NCBI RefSeq assembly: GCF_023349185.1
Contig: NZ_JAKIKY010000007.1
Span: 186,001 to 250,000 of the forward strand
Direction of reading: 5' to 3'
Source of the DNA: Shewanella aquimarina
GTDB lineage: Bacteria; Pseudomonadota; Gammaproteobacteria; Enterobacterales; Shewanellaceae
DNA length: 64,000 nucleotides
A program made the translations under genes and the position numbers. The notes beneath the pieces are model-generated. The model made no database searches and was not told the origin of the DNA. It saw only the letters and a program-made list of their open reading frames with translations. Of the stretch, positions 51,186-59,684 are shown piece by piece. The first letter of the stretch is position 1; every line of letters begins with the position of its first letter.

Positions 51186-51626
51186 ATGAAGGCTCGCGCT
51201 ATTGGTGCAGGTGCTGGCCTGCTGACGCTGATGATGTTATCGGGCTGCGCCTCTGGGCCCGATAACGAGTCTTTGTGCGCGACCGTATCTGGCTATCAGA
51301 TGCCCGATGAGTCCCAGGGCTTATACCGCGCCGTGGTGACCCACCTCAACGGTAAGCCTGTGATCTCAAGGCCCAACTATCGCCTCGCACCAGGGGAATA
51401 CCAATTTACCCTGGCCGAGCTTATCGATTCGCCGCGGCTCAAGGTGAAACTCGCGGCGCGCAAGACCAAGACACTGACGCTGCATCTCGAGGCGAATCAG
51501 CGCTATCATCTCGCCGCGCAATTTAATCAAGACAAGATCTACCGCGGACTGGACAGCGACTACTGGCAGCCGGTGGTGTGGGTCCAAGAAAGTCACGAGT
51601 GTGAGTTTCTAAGCGAAAGCAATTAG
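51186..51626 (+). CDS. Hypothetical lipoprotein
   Basis: The 146-residue protein has a lipoprotein signal with lipobox LSGC near residue 21 (LLTLMMLSGCASGPDNE). The mature part contains an odd number of cysteines and is unlike any family I recognise. It starts 2 bases after gshA, so it is probably cotranslated with it. A block of about 22-bp degenerate repeats follows the stop. Confidence 0.8.
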   Translation: MKARAIGAGAGLLTLMMLSGCASGPDNESLCATVSGYQMPDESQGLYRAVVTHLNGKPVISRPNYRLAPGEYQFTLAELIDSPRLKVKLAARKTKTLTLHLEANQRYHLAAQFNQDKIYRGLDSDYWQPVVWVQESHECEFLSESN

Positions 51627-51627
51627 T

Positions 51628-51684
51628 GCGCCTTTGCCAAGGTTAAAAATCCCTTTGGCCGAGGTGAAAAATCTCCTTGGCCGA
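51628..51684. repeat. Degenerate ~22-bp repeats downstream of a lipoprotein gene
   Basis: CCTTTGCCAAGGTTAAAAAT, CCCTTTGGCCGAGGTGAAAA plus AT, and CTCCTTGGCCG follow one another just after the stop codon. Similarity is clear but imperfect. Confidence 0.65.
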
Positions 51685-51748
51685 TTGCATCTCGCTAGTA
51701 AGGATGTGACACTAGCCTTTTGATTGAGTTATTGTTTCGGGCCTTTTG

Positions 51749-52366
51749 ATGAGAAAGATTTCCTTTGCCTTACTTGCCGCCACGCTTCTGACTCTGGGCG
51801 GCTGTGCCACCTCTCCACCGGAGGATCCTGAGAACCTCTGCGCCATCTATCAAGAGAATCGAGACTGGTATGAGGCCGCGGTCAATACCCGCGAGAAGTG
51901 GGGCGTCCCGGTACATGTCCCGTTGGCCATGATGTATCAGGAGAGCTCATTTAAACATAATGCCGCGCCGCCGATGGAGTATTTCTTAGGCTTTATCCCC
52001 ATCGGCCGTGCCAGCGACGCCTATGGCTATGCCCAGGCCAAGACGCTGACCTGGGATGACTATGTGCGTGAGACGGGAAACTCCTGGTCGAGCCGCAGTG
52101 ATTTCGATGATGCCATGGACTTCATGGGCTGGTTTATCTACAAGACTCATAAGATCAACGGAGTCTCCAAGTGGGATGCCCGTAATCAGTATCTCAATTA
52201 CCATGAGGGCTGGGGCGGTTATAAGCGTGGCACCTACAGGCAGAAGCCTTGGCTGATCAAGGTGGCCGACAAGGTCGACAAGCGCTCTAAGCGTTATGCC
52301 GCCCAGTACCACAGCTGTAAGGAAGATCTCGACTCCTCCTGGTTGTGGCGTCTCTTCTTCGGCTAA
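51749..52366 (+). CDS. Transglycosylase SLT-like lipoprotein
   Basis: From the ATG (a TTG precedes it directly) the protein has 205 residues and a lipoprotein signal with lipobox LGGC near residue 19 (ALLAATLLTLGGCATSPPEDP). The mature part has VHVPLAMMYQESSFKHNAAP, in which the glutamate is placed like the catalytic glutamate of lytic transglycosylases. YGYAQAKTLTWDDY and YHEGWGGYKRG further support a Slt-type fold. It probably cleaves peptidoglycan glycan strands, but this is inferred. A hairpin (CCTCGCC/GGCGAGG) follows near 52380-52412. Confidence 0.82.
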   Translation: MRKISFALLAATLLTLGGCATSPPEDPENLCAIYQENRDWYEAAVNTREKWGVPVHVPLAMMYQESSFKHNAAPPMEYFLGFIPIGRASDAYGYAQAKTLTWDDYVRETGNSWSSRSDFDDAMDFMGWFIYKTHKINGVSKWDARNQYLNYHEGWGGYKRGTYRQKPWLIKVADKVDKRSKRYAAQYHSCKEDLDSSWLWRLFFG

Positions 52367-52690
52367 CTGGTTGAATTTACCTCGCCTGCCTCTTTGAAAG
52401 GGGTGGGCGAGGTGCTGAGCCAAGACTCTCGATATGGCTAAATATGTCCGGTTGCGTCGTCAAATCGCCTAACAATTAGCTATTTATCACCTATCTATTA
52501 CTTATCCAGCACTCCAGAACTCACTGTTTTTATATTCGCACAATGTTAATCGGTTATTTGGGGGCTAAGTCAATGCTGCCTAAGCCTTTTTACTGCACTT
52601 AGGTTAATCCCGCCGATCACTATTATCTGCATTTAAAAATGACTATAATGCGCGCAAAACAATAGCCTTACCCTACAAAAAGGATAAAAG

Positions 52691-53200
52691 ATGACTAAGC
52701 CATTTGTTGCCGTACTCATGGGATCGGATTCTGATCTCCCAACAATGCAAGCCACCTTAGATGTACTTAAAACTTTCGGTATTCAATACGAAGCCAAGGT
52801 AACTTCGGCGCACCGCACGCCTGCAGCGACCCATGCTTACGTTCACGATGCCGAAGAACGTGGTTGTAAGGTATTTATCTGCGCGGCGGGTCTGGCGGCT
52901 CACCTGGCAGGTGCCGTAGCCGGTATCACTACTCGTCCGGTCATCGGTGTGCCAGTAGATTGCGGTCCACTACAGGGTCATGATGCTCTGCTATCGACAG
53001 TGATGATGCCTGGCGGTGTGCCTGTGGCAACCGTGGCTATCGGCAGTGCAGGCGCGAAGAACGCGGGTTACCTGGCGGCGCAGATGCTGGCCGTTGGCGA
53101 TGACGCCCTGGCGCTTGCGGTGAAAGAAGAGCGTGCCAAGTCTGCCGAAGCCGTACAGGCAAAAGACGCCAAGCTACAAGAGAAATTAGCCAACGCATAA
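52691..53200 (+). CDS. purE: 5-(carboxyamino)imidazole ribonucleotide mutase
   Basis: PurE interconverts N5-CAIR and CAIR in purine synthesis. The 169-residue protein has the MGSDSDLPTM start, EAKVTSAHRTPAATH, GAAGLAAHLAG-like segment (FICAAGLAAHLAGAVAG) and VDCGPLQGHDALLSTV. AAGGATAAAAG precedes the ATG. A candidate -10, TATAAT (52644-52649), lies upstream with a GC-rich stretch after it. purK is not adjacent on the 3' side; a terminator follows. The 52367-52690 gap shows otherwise nothing clear. Confidence 0.96.
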   Translation: MTKPFVAVLMGSDSDLPTMQATLDVLKTFGIQYEAKVTSAHRTPAATHAYVHDAEERGCKVFICAAGLAAHLAGAVAGITTRPVIGVPVDCGPLQGHDALLSTVMMPGGVPVATVAIGSAGAKNAGYLAAQMLAVGDDALALAVKEERAKSAEAVQAKDAKLQEKLANA

Positions 53201-53218
53201 TCTCATTTTTATGAGAAA

Positions 53219-53255
53219 AAAAGCCGCCAACCTTATAGGTAGACGGCTTTTTTTT
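53219..53255 (+). terminator. purE terminator
   Basis: AAGCCG...CGGCTT with an inner ACCT/AGGT pairing is followed by an 8-T run. Confidence 0.85.
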
Positions 53256-53332
53256 GTCTTGTTTAACCCTTTAGCCAATTTCTAACGTTACTAGAATTAA
53301 TGATGAGTTTAACGTGACAGCAGGAGTGTGAA

Positions 53333-53701
53333 ATGTGGATGAATCTATCGACCCAAGTTAACGCCGTGCCGAGCACTGCTAACCTAAATCATTTGTCCTC
53401 GTTGGTGGTGGGATTTTTGTTCCTTATGCTCTCGGGCTGTCACATGACAAATCAACAATCACGTGAACAAAACACAGCTGAAGCGCAGGTGAAACAGACT
53501 GAAATCCTTGAGATACAGGCAACTGATAATAGCAGCGAACAGCCGCTAAAAGTGCTTAAGCAATCAACACGAGAAGAGCCTGCCGCCCCGAAAATAAAGC
53601 AGGGAGAGCATACCTTAGTTAAACCAATAGATAAGCCTTGGCCGCCTCAACCGGATCCTAAACCAGTATTGGAAGAGAAGCCTAGAAAGGACAGCATATA
53701 G
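53333..53701 (+). CDS. Hypothetical lipoprotein
   Basis: The 122-residue protein has a hydrophobic stretch ending in lipobox MLSGC near residue 36 (LSSLVVGFLFLMLSGCHMT), after a long N-terminal region. The mature part is short, charged and rich in Gln, Glu, Lys and Pro (ending PWPPQPDPKP...PRKDSI), and looks unstructured. CAGGAGTGTGAA precedes the ATG. It is about 110 bases upstream of the sigma factor gene and could belong to the same unit. No family is recognised. Confidence 0.65.
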   Translation: MWMNLSTQVNAVPSTANLNHLSSLVVGFLFLMLSGCHMTNQQSREQNTAEAQVKQTEILEIQATDNSSEQPLKVLKQSTREEPAAPKIKQGEHTLVKPIDKPWPPQPDPKPVLEEKPRKDSI

Positions 53702-53812
53702 TTGAATTTACAAGCATACCTTAGGTTAGCCGTAGACAAACGCAGCGAGGCGATGCAGACTCAGTCATAGAAGACTGATGATCCATATATGGATATGCAT
53801 AGGGAGCCTAGC

Positions 53813-54421
53813 GTGACTAAGGTATCTGAAGATGATGTTGTAAAGGATCCTGATCAAACATTAATGATGCAATATGCCCAGGGAGATCAGGGAGCCTTTG
53901 AGCAGCTTTATCATAAACACAAGGGTGGCCTGTACCGCTATTTTAAGCGTCAACTCGGCGACGGTGCCTTGGCCGAAGACCTCTACCAAGAGACCTGGAG
54001 CCGGGTGATTAAGGCCGCCGCAGGCTACGAGCAGCGTGCCAAGTTTACCACTTGGCTCTATCGCATCGCCCACAACTTGCTAATCGATCATGTCAGGGCG
54101 CTCAAGCCGGTGGACAGCCTGAGTGATCCGGCGGGCGATGAACAGCCCTTGGAGGCTGTTATTCCCAGCGATGAGAGCGGCCCGGACGACCAGCTCGAGG
54201 ATGAGCAGAAGGCCTCGATCTTAAAGGATTGCATCAGCCTTTTGCCCCATGTGCAGAAAGAAGCCTTTCTGCTGAATGTGGAGATGGGATTTACCGCGGC
54301 GGCCATTGGTGAGATCGCCGGGGTTGGCATGGAAGCCACCAAGAGTCGTATTCGTTATGCCAATCAGGCGCTTAAGGCCTGTGTGCAACAGAAGTGGCAG
54401 GAGCAGTCTAATGTCAGATGA
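53813..54421 (+). CDS. ECF-type RNA polymerase sigma factor
   Basis: The protein belongs to the sigma-70 ECF group. Region 2 reads YAQGDQGAFEQLYHKHKGGLYRYF and LAEDLYQETWSRVIKAA. The core ends with FTTWLYRIAHNLLIDHVRALKP. Region 4 has EAFLLNVEMGFTAAAIGEIAGVGMEATKSRIRYANQALK. The GTG at 53813 has AGGGAG six bases upstream and gives 202 residues. An ATG at 53789, in frame, gives 210 but has a poorer site. The stop overlaps the next gene by 11 bases, as in sigma/anti-sigma pairs. No target promoters can be named. Confidence 0.9.
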   Translation: MTKVSEDDVVKDPDQTLMMQYAQGDQGAFEQLYHKHKGGLYRYFKRQLGDGALAEDLYQETWSRVIKAAAGYEQRAKFTTWLYRIAHNLLIDHVRALKPVDSLSDPAGDEQPLEAVIPSDESGPDDQLEDEQKASILKDCISLLPHVQKEAFLLNVEMGFTAAAIGEIAGVGMEATKSRIRYANQALKACVQQKWQEQSNVR

Positions 54422-55217
54422 AAACGATAAAATGCTCTCGGATGCCGAGCTAAAGGCACTCTATCTCGCAAAGGCGACAGAGCAGCCATCATCAGAGCTG
54501 GATGCCCGTATTCTGGCGATGGCCCAGCGACGCCTAGATGAGCAACACCTAAATGAGCAAGGTCTAAATGAACAGCAATTGGCCGAGCAAGAGAGTGAGG
54601 GAGCGGATAAGCAGAGCGGGTCTGCCAATGTTATCCAGGTTAGCTTCTGGCGCCGCTATCGCTGGCCGATGTCAACGGCCGCGTCAGTACTCCTGTTGTC
54701 TAGCCTGCTGCTGATGAACCTCAATGGACCAAATCCCATAGACGAGCAGGTTCGGCCCATGCTCGCCAGTGAGCCTCAGCCGATGAGGATGGCCGCGCCG
54801 CCCGAGCAGCAAGAGCCGAAAGTACAGCTGGGACCCAGTGCCCAGGCCGATGTCGACGCGCCCGAGATGGCGAGCCCCCAGGCCGTCACTATGATGTCTC
54901 GTAAAGCGCCTGCGGATCTCAAGACAGAGGTGAAGAGAGACACGCAGCCAGAAGAGCAGACAGACGAGCAGGCCAAGCTCGAGTCGCTAACGCCTAACGA
55001 AGCCGAAGTGAAAACCCAGGCCAAGGCGGTGATATCGGATATTCAGGCGGTGAATCATCTGCAGCAGCTGGTCGATGCCGAGCTGTGGCCTGATGCCGAT
55101 ACCCTTTACCAAAGATTGTTAAAGGAGCGTCCAAGGCTGGAAGATAGCAGCCATCCTCAACATGCCCAGTGGCGTGAGTTGGTGAATCAGATTAAGGCGC
55201 ACCGACAGGACAACTAA
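54411..55217 (+). CDS. Single-pass membrane protein, probable anti-sigma factor
   Basis: From MSDENDKMLSDAELKALYL the protein has 268 residues. The N-terminal ~80 residues are charged and carry a 5-residue repeat (DEQHL NEQGL NEQQL AEQES). One membrane helix lies at about 82-102 (RWPMSTAASVLLLSSLLLMNL). The C-terminal part would be periplasmic, with a Glu/Gln/Lys-rich region and a final helical domain. It overlaps the sigma gene by 11 bases, so the anti-sigma role rests on position and topology. No canonical zinc-binding HxxxCxxC motif is present. Confidence 0.7.
   Translation: MSDENDKMLSDAELKALYLAKATEQPSSELDARILAMAQRRLDEQHLNEQGLNEQQLAEQESEGADKQSGSANVIQVSFWRRYRWPMSTAASVLLLSSLLLMNLNGPNPIDEQVRPMLASEPQPMRMAAPPEQQEPKVQLGPSAQADVDAPEMASPQAVTMMSRKAPADLKTEVKRDTQPEEQTDEQAKLESLTPNEAEVKTQAKAVISDIQAVNHLQQLVDAELWPDADTLYQRLLKERPRLEDSSHPQHAQWRELVNQIKAHRQDN
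54537..54596 (+). repeat. In-frame 15-bp coding repeats in the probable anti-sigma gene
   Basis: Four 15-bp units encode DEQHL, NEQGL, NEQQL and AEQES. The first three share Asp/Asn-Glu-Gln plus a final Leu, so the linker before the membrane helix is a short tandem duplication. Confidence 0.7.
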
Positions 55218-55234
55218 TGGGGTGAATTAGCAAC

Positions 55235-55256
55235 GGGGCCTATGGGCCCCATTTGT
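55235..55256 (+). terminator. Hairpin after the probable anti-sigma gene
   Basis: GGGGCC-TATG-GGCCCC is followed by ATTTGTTTTG, a modest terminator. The next 300 bases have degenerate pyrimidine-rich repeats (55315-55425, unit about 28 bp, for example CTTTTGCTACCTCCGTTTGC) and no gene. Confidence 0.6.
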
Positions 55257-55592
55257 TTTGAAGGGCTTAATTCGCTGGTGGATTTGGCTGGGTCATTATC
55301 AACCAATCTTTTACGCCATCTTTTACCACCCTCGTTTACCATCATCTTTTGCGACTCACCCTTAGCCCTCTCTTTTGACTAGCTTCTTTTGCTACCTCCG
55401 TTTGCCACCTCTTTTAGTTAAATAGATAGCGATATCCACTCCCCTTATCAGCCGACTAAAGGTCAGTGTAGGATTATGGATATTTGTACACATTTGCTAA
55501 TACTTCTTTGGTCACAAATTACTGTAGATTTAAGGAAAGTTTGCTACCTTGTTGCCCCATAAGAATAAATCTGACTTAATCATGGGCGCTAT

Positions 55593-58500
55593 ATGAAACT
55601 TTCTCACCTGTTTGCCTGCTGCGCGATCGCCTTGGGCACAGCCTCTTCCGCACCACTCTTCGCCGCTCAAGCTGAAAATGTAAAAGCCGAGAGCCAAGCC
55701 GCAGAGCAGAACGTAGGTTATTACCGCTCGCCAGCCATTCATGGTGATACCCTAGTGTTTACCGCCGAGGGGGATCTTTGGGTTCAGCAGTTGGGCGATG
55801 CCCAGGCGAGAAGGCTTACCAGCCTGCCGGCGCAGGAGCTGGGCGCCGCCATCTCTAACGATGGTCAGCAGCTCGCCTTTGTCGCCAACTATGAAGGGGC
55901 CAGCGAGGTCTACGTGATGCCGGTTCAGGGGGGCGTGGCCAAGCGAGTCAGTTTCGAGAACAGCCGAGTAAGAGTGCAGGGCTGGACGGCTGATGGCAAG
56001 GTGCTCTATGCCACGGATAATGCCTTCGGCCCGGCCAACTATTGGGTGCTACGCAGCGTCGATCCTAAGACGCTAACCACCCAAGATCTGCCGCTGGCGG
56101 ATGCCATCGAAGGTGTGGTGGACGATGCCGGTGATTATGTCTACTTTACCCGCTTCGGTCTGCAGGCCACCGGCGATAATGCCAAGGTGTATCGCGGTGG
56201 TGCCAAAGGCGAGTTGTGGCGCTATAAGCTCGGCAGCGACCAGGAGGCTCAGCCTCTGAGCGCCGAGCATGAAGGCTCGGTGCGCCAGCCCATGCTGTGG
56301 CAAGACCGCCTCTATTTCGTCAGTGACAGCAGGGGTAACGATAATATCTGGTCCATGGCGCTCGATGGCAAGGATCTACGTCAACATACGCAATTTAGTG
56401 ACTGGCAGGTACGCGGTGCCCGTCTGGAGCAGGGGCGCGTGGTGTTTCAGCAGGGCGCCGACATCAAGCTCTATGATATCGCCAGCAATCAGGTGTCGAA
56501 CCTGGATATTCATCTGACCTCGGATTTTGCCGAGCGCCGTGAGCACTGGGTCAATCAACCAATGAAGTATGCCACCTCGACTAGCCTGGCGCCGAGTGGC
56601 AACAAGGTGGTGATCACCGCCCGCAGCCACGTGGCGTTAGCGGGCACAGACGGTTCGCGCCTGATAGAACTGGCTTTGCCCGGCGACTACCGAGTTCGCG
56701 GCGCCGTGATGAGCCCGGATGGTAAATGGGTCTATGGCATCAGCGACGCATCGGGCGAGCAGGAGATCTGGCGCTACAGCGCAGATGGCAGCGATGAGGC
56801 CAAGCAGCTTACCCAAGATGCTAGCGCCCTGCGTATGGGTATCAGCCTGTCGCCCGATGGTCGTTACATTGCCCATGATGATTACAATGGCGATTTATGG
56901 CTCCTCGATCTCAAGAAGGGCCGCAACAGCAAGATATTGACCAATGGCCAGGGACTAGGTCCTTACGGCGATGTGGTCTGGTCGAACGACAGCCGTTTTA
57001 TTGCTGTGACCAAGGATGAGCGTGGTCAGCAGAGGCCACAGATAGTGCTCTATTCTCTGGATGAGAAGCGGGCCGAGGCGCTGACCAGCGACAAGTATGA
57101 GTCATTCTCGCCAGCCTTCAGCGACGATGGTCAGTGGCTCTATTTCATCTCTAATCGTGAATTTAATGCGACTCCCACCTCACCCTGGGGCGATCGCAAC
57201 ATGGGGCCGGTATTCGACAAGCGCGGACAGATCTTCGCCCTGGCGCTGACGCCAAAGGCGGTCTTCCCCTTTACTAAGCCTAACGAGTTAAATCAGCAGT
57301 CTGCTAAAGAAGCGAGCGCCGCCGATAAGCCCACCAAGACTCAGGTTCAGTGGCAGGGGCTTGGTAAGCGTCTATGGCAGGTGCCTGTGGCGTCGGGCAA
57401 CTATAGTCAGTTGCAGGTAACCGCCAAGGGATTGTATCTCTTGTCTCATTCGGTCGATGGCGCCCAGGCGCCGTCGCTTAAGTGGATCAAATTTGATCCC
57501 CTCGGACCTAAGGTTGAGACCTTCAGTGACGATGTGGCCAGCTATGGGCTTTCAGCCGATGACAGCAAGCTCTTCATGCGCCGCCACAGCAAAGGGGGCG
57601 CGGAGATGCTAATCGTCGATGCGGGCGAGTCGCTGCCCAAGGAGCTAAATCATGCCAAGGTGCAGACCGAACAATGGCAACTGGCTATTTCGCCTCAGCT
57701 TGAGTGGCAGCAGATGTTTGAAGATGCCTGGCTGATGCACAGAGATTCCTTCTTCGACAAGAAGATGCGCGGCCTCGACTGGCAGGCGACCAAGGCCAAG
57801 TATCAGCCACTGCTGGCCAGGCTGACGGATCGCCATGAGCTCAACGATATCTTTATGCAGATGATGGGCGAGCTCGATGCCTTGCACTCTCAGGTGCGTG
57901 GTGGCGACCTGCCACAGGATCCTAACCAGCCTAAGGGGGCGAATTTAGGGGCCCGTCTGCTACAGACCAAGCAAGGGGTCAAGATAGCCCATATCTACCA
58001 AAACGATGCCGAGTTACCCCAGCAGGCCTCGCCGCTGGCCAGGGTCGATGTCGATGCCAGGGGGGGTGACTTGATACTGGCTATCAATGGTAAGCCGGTT
58101 GAAAACGTTGCCGACGTGGCACGTCATCTACGCAATCAGGCCGATAAGCAGGTGCTGCTGACCCTTAAACGCGAGGGTAAGGCGCTCAAGACCATAGTCT
58201 TGCCTGTGGCTAACCGCGTCGATGCCAAGCTGAGATACCTAGATTGGGTCAACAACAATAACCAGAAGGTGGCTAAGGCGGCAGGCGATGACATAGGTTA
58301 CCTACACCTCTATGCCATGGGCTCAGGCGATATCGCCAACTTTGCCCGCGAGTTCTACGCCAACATTGAGAAGAAGGGCTTGATCATCGATGTGCGCCGT
58401 AACCGTGGCGGTAACATCGACAGCTGGATCATCGAGAAGCTGCTGCGCCGCGCCTGGATGTTCTGGCAGCCTACCCAAGGCACGCCAAATACCAACATGC

Positions 58501-58907
58501 AGCAGACCTTCCGTGGTCACCTGGTGGTGTTAACCGATCAGCTGACCTATTCAGATGGCGAAACCTTCTCTGCCGGCATCAAGGCGTTAGGCCTGGCGCC
58601 GCTCATCGGCAAGCAGACCGCCGGTGCCGGTGTCTGGCTCTCGGGTCGTAACTCGCTGACCGATAAGGGGATGGCACGTGTTGCCGAATATCCTCAGTAT
58701 GCCATGGATGGACGCTGGATAGTGGAGGGTCGAGGCATCAGCCCGGATATCGAGGTCGACAATCTGCCCCACGCCACCTTTAAGGGAGAAGATGCCCAGT
58801 TGAATAAGGCGCTTAACTATCTCAAGCAGAAGCTGGAACTCGAGCCTGTATTGCCGATTAAGGCGCAGCCGATGCCAGGCAGCGGGATGGCCCAAGACGT
58901 TAAATAA
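55593..58907 (+). CDS. Tricorn-type S41 protease
   Basis: The 1104-residue protein has a Sec signal peptide (about 1-24, ending SSAPLFAAQA). Two beta-propeller-like blocks of WD40/TolB-type repeats (about 40-650) follow, then a tricorn C1 domain, a PDZ domain (about 800-865) and a C-terminal S41 protease domain. By position, the tricorn catalytic set maps to His765 (LHSQV), Ser987 (TYSDGE) and Glu1045 (IVEGRG). The residue before the histidine, a serine in archaeal tricorn, is leucine here. It is likely a periplasmic oligopeptidase; its substrate is unknown. The weak ribosome-binding site leaves the start tentative. Confidence 0.92.
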   Translation: MKLSHLFACCAIALGTASSAPLFAAQAENVKAESQAAEQNVGYYRSPAIHGDTLVFTAEGDLWVQQLGDAQARRLTSLPAQELGAAISNDGQQLAFVANYEGASEVYVMPVQGGVAKRVSFENSRVRVQGWTADGKVLYATDNAFGPANYWVLRSVDPKTLTTQDLPLADAIEGVVDDAGDYVYFTRFGLQATGDNAKVYRGGAKGELWRYKLGSDQEAQPLSAEHEGSVRQPMLWQDRLYFVSDSRGNDNIWSMALDGKDLRQHTQFSDWQVRGARLEQGRVVFQQGADIKLYDIASNQVSNLDIHLTSDFAERREHWVNQPMKYATSTSLAPSGNKVVITARSHVALAGTDGSRLIELALPGDYRVRGAVMSPDGKWVYGISDASGEQEIWRYSADGSDEAKQLTQDASALRMGISLSPDGRYIAHDDYNGDLWLLDLKKGRNSKILTNGQGLGPYGDVVWSNDSRFIAVTKDERGQQRPQIVLYSLDEKRAEALTSDKYESFSPAFSDDGQWLYFISNREFNATPTSPWGDRNMGPVFDKRGQIFALALTPKAVFPFTKPNELNQQSAKEASAADKPTKTQVQWQGLGKRLWQVPVASGNYSQLQVTAKGLYLLSHSVDGAQAPSLKWIKFDPLGPKVETFSDDVASYGLSADDSKLFMRRHSKGGAEMLIVDAGESLPKELNHAKVQTEQWQLAISPQLEWQQMFEDAWLMHRDSFFDKKMRGLDWQATKAKYQPLLARLTDRHELNDIFMQMMGELDALHSQVRGGDLPQDPNQPKGANLGARLLQTKQGVKIAHIYQNDAELPQQASPLARVDVDARGGDLILAINGKPVENVADVARHLRNQADKQVLLTLKREGKALKTIVLPVANRVDAKLRYLDWVNNNNQKVAKAAGDDIGYLHLYAMGSGDIANFAREFYANIEKKGLIIDVRRNRGGNIDSWIIEKLLRRAWMFWQPTQGTPNTNMQQTFRGHLVVLTDQLTYSDGETFSAGIKALGLAPLIGKQTAGAGVWLSGRNSLTDKGMARVAEYPQYAMDGRWIVEGRGISPDIEVDNLPHATFKGEDAQLNKALNYLKQKLELEPVLPIKAQPMPGSGMAQDVK

Positions 58908-58949
58908 AGCTTTTTATAACGCCTTAACTTAACCCATACCATTTTAGGG

Positions 58950-58993
58950 GGTTACCGACCAAGCAGTTCCCAGGTCGGTAACCTCCATTTTTA
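58950..58993 (+). terminator. Terminator after the tricorn gene
   Basis: GGTTACCGACC and GGTCGGTAACC form an 11-bp stem around a 12-base loop and are followed by a T-rich tract. The remainder of 58994-59180 holds the 16-bp repeats at 59087-59170 and no gene. Confidence 0.8.
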
Positions 58994-59086
58994 TGGGCGC
59001 TGATTTACGTGCTCGGATATATGTATGCTGAGCACGATTTCTCTGTGGTAAAGGCTAGGCGCCGGAGACGGTGTGAGTGCTATGGT

Positions 59087-59170
59087 GTATCGCCAGCCCA
59101 GCGTATCGCCAGCTCAGTGTGGGCCATTGGCATCTTGAGGCATTGGCATCTTGAGGTAAGGGCACCTTGA
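59087..59170. repeat. Two adjacent sets of 16-bp tandem repeats
   Basis: GTATCGCCAGCCCAGC / GTATCGCCAGCTCAGT is followed after 4 bases by GCCATTGGCATCTTGA / GGCATTGGCATCTTGA / GGTAAGGGCACCTTGA. All units are 16 bp. The block ends 10 bases before the stop codon of the minus-strand osmC-type gene. Confidence 0.8.
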
Positions 59171-59180
59171 GCCGTCAGCG

Positions 59181-59621
59181 TTAGCCAGGGATGATCTCGA
59201 TTGCTATCTCTTTGGCCAGGGAGTTAGCGATAAAGCAGTGTTTGTGGGCCAGGGCATGCAGCTTCGTTAACTGTTCGTCGTTTAATGGCGGCACAGATTG
59301 AACCTTGGGTCTTAAGCTGATGTGGGTGATCGCCGTTCTCCCCTGAGCGTTGGTGCCCAGCTCGGCGCTCGCCTCGTCATGATAGCTTATCAGGGTGAGT
59401 CGCTTCTTTTGCACTATGGTGAGAAAGCTCAGCATGTGGCAGGCCGCCAGCGCGCTCAGCAGACTCTCTTCTGGATTGACTCGCGTATCATTACCGCGAT
59501 ATTCGGCGGCGGCCGACCCCTGCAAATGCTGACCACTACCAAAGCCAAGCTGATGATCTGTCGATCTGAGATTGGTAGCACTATCCTGCGCTGGCCATGA
59601 GATGTTTACCGAAAAAGACAC
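59181..59621 (-). CDS. OsmC family protein
   Basis: The 146-residue protein starts at a GTG and has the family's redox cysteine context SLLSALAACHMLSFLTIVQKK. A second, resolving cysteine is seen near the C-terminus in HKHCFIANSL. Members reduce organic hydroperoxides. A specific Ohr/OsmC subgroup cannot be assigned by eye. It is a single gene, convergent with the tricorn protease gene. Confidence 0.88.
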   Translation of the reverse strand: MSFSVNISWPAQDSATNLRSTDHQLGFGSGQHLQGSAAAEYRGNDTRVNPEESLLSALAACHMLSFLTIVQKKRLTLISYHDEASAELGTNAQGRTAITHISLRPKVQSVPPLNDEQLTKLHALAHKHCFIANSLAKEIAIEIIPG

Positions 59622-59684
59622 GCTTGCGACTCGTTAGTGTGAGGTGGCATTAATATAACAGAGTCACGCTGACTTAGCAGGCGC

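Noticed and set aside
52379..52413. Hairpin after the SLT-like lipoprotein as a terminator
   Set aside because: The stem is good but there is no T tract, so it is mentioned only as a hairpin.
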